A DNA stretch of 29,071 nucleotides, taken from a virus. The notes below the pieces were generated by a model. The model was given only the letters and a program-made list of their open reading frames with translations, made no database searches and had not been told where the DNA came from. Positions 28,773 to 29,071 of the stretch are shown piece by piece (position 1 is the first letter of the stretch; every line of letters starts with the position of its first letter). The position numbers and the translations under genes were made by a program. The stretch covers positions 1-29,071 of the IMG/VR virus record IMGVR_UViG_3300043543_000516; one strand, given 5' to 3'.

Positions 28773-28961
28773 ATGCTCAAGGGTTGGAAAACGCTTGCCT
28801 TCAACGCCGCGCTTGCCGTGCTCGGCGTCCTTCAGGCGGCCGATTGGGTCGATCTCCTCGGCTCCGAGCGCGCCGGCATAGCCGTCACTGTGATCGGCAT
28901 TGTCGGCGCCATCCTGCGCTTCGTGACCGACACGCCGGCGATGCAGAGCAAGACCGAATGA
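28773..28961 (+). CDS. Holin-like small membrane protein
   Basis: A 62-residue protein starting at the ATG at 28773, preceded by TGGAGGC. Hydrophobic residues 6-22 (KTLAFNAALAVLGVLQ) and 33-50 (RAGIAVTVIGIVGAILRF) form two membrane segments separated by a short polar loop, and the tail is polar (VTDTPAMQSKTE). This fits small phage holins that permit endolysin access. Its stop overlaps the next gene's ATG. Confidence 0.6.
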   Translation: MLKGWKTLAFNAALAVLGVLQAADWVDLLGSERAGIAVTVIGIVGAILRFVTDTPAMQSKTE

Positions 28962-29071
28962 ATTGGCTTGCGGCTCTGTTAGCACTCGCCCGCATCGTTC
29001 TCGCCGTGCTCGCCATGGCGCGCGAGCTGCGGGCAAGGGGCGCTGGCCGGGCCGAAGCCATCGCGGAATCC
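28958..29071 (+). CDS. Small membrane protein, spanin-like position (5' part, cut by window edge)
   Basis: The frame opens at the ATG at 28958 (ATGA overlap with the holin-like gene) and runs to the window end, giving 38 residues. Residues 1-20 (MNWLAALLALARIVLAVLAM) form a membrane segment, followed by a basic RELRARGAGRAEA stretch. The position after endolysin and holin suits an inner-membrane spanin subunit, but the decisive part is outside the window. Confidence 0.5.
   Translation, partial: MNWLAALLALARIVLAVLAMARELRARGAGRAEAIAES

Overview
The window reads as about 29 kb of a GC-rich tailed-phage genome or prophage. The relatives that can be recognised by eye (a DUF6441-type tail protein, a TIGR02594-type cell-wall peptidase, a DUF6456-like regulator) point to an alphaproteobacterial host, probably a Hyphomicrobiales (Bradyrhizobium-like) bacterium. 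That host assignment is inference. The tail genes (tube protein, tail assembly chaperone with a -1 frame extension, 969-residue tape measure, no sheath) indicate a long non-contractile tail. No integrase, polymerase, helicase, tRNA or CRISPR array was seen.

Layout. Positions 1-2842 form a leftward early operon: a ribbon-helix-helix regulator, two tandem paralogous small proteins, a DUF6948-like protein, a Gly/Tyr/Asp-rich repeat protein, an ERF-type annealing protein, and the start of a YqaJ/lambda-exonuclease-type nuclease cut by the window edge. Positions 2843-2973 hold a divergent control region in which two TTGACT boxes form an inverted repeat. Positions 2974-5353 form a rightward early operon: a YdaS/Cro-like regulator, a VRR-NUC nuclease, a structured non-coding stretch, a replication protein whose gene carries four palindromic iterons, a small overlapping gene and an exported cysteine peptidase. 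A perfect 30-bp palindrome separates this from a leftward gene for a two-domain DnaN-like sliding clamp (5409-6185). Positions 6186-6974 are a repeat-rich non-coding region, followed by leftward ssb.

From 7552 onward everything runs rightward. A small gene and a DUF6456-like HTH protein precede a promoter-like site, a structured leader and a strong intrinsic terminator (8354-8513), an arrangement like the lambda Q/pR'/tR' late switch. Then come a DUF3008-like small protein, putative small terminase, large terminase and P22-type portal. The usual scaffold/protease/major-capsid block does not follow. Its place (12.6-16.4 kb) holds a fibre-like protein, a conserved unknown, a LamG/lectin-like protein, a protein built of 23 consecutive 20-residue repeats, and an Ig-like small protein. 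Head-tail joining, tail terminator, tail tube, chaperone, DUF6441, tape measure, tail-tip proteins, receptor-binding proteins, an endolysin, a holin-like protein and the start of a further membrane protein complete the window.

The most unusual items are the exact 20-residue repeat protein, the apparent absence of a capsid gene between portal and tail, the two-domain clamp, the coding-sequence iterons, and the putative late-leader RNA. All family assignments were made by reading the sequence without database searches.
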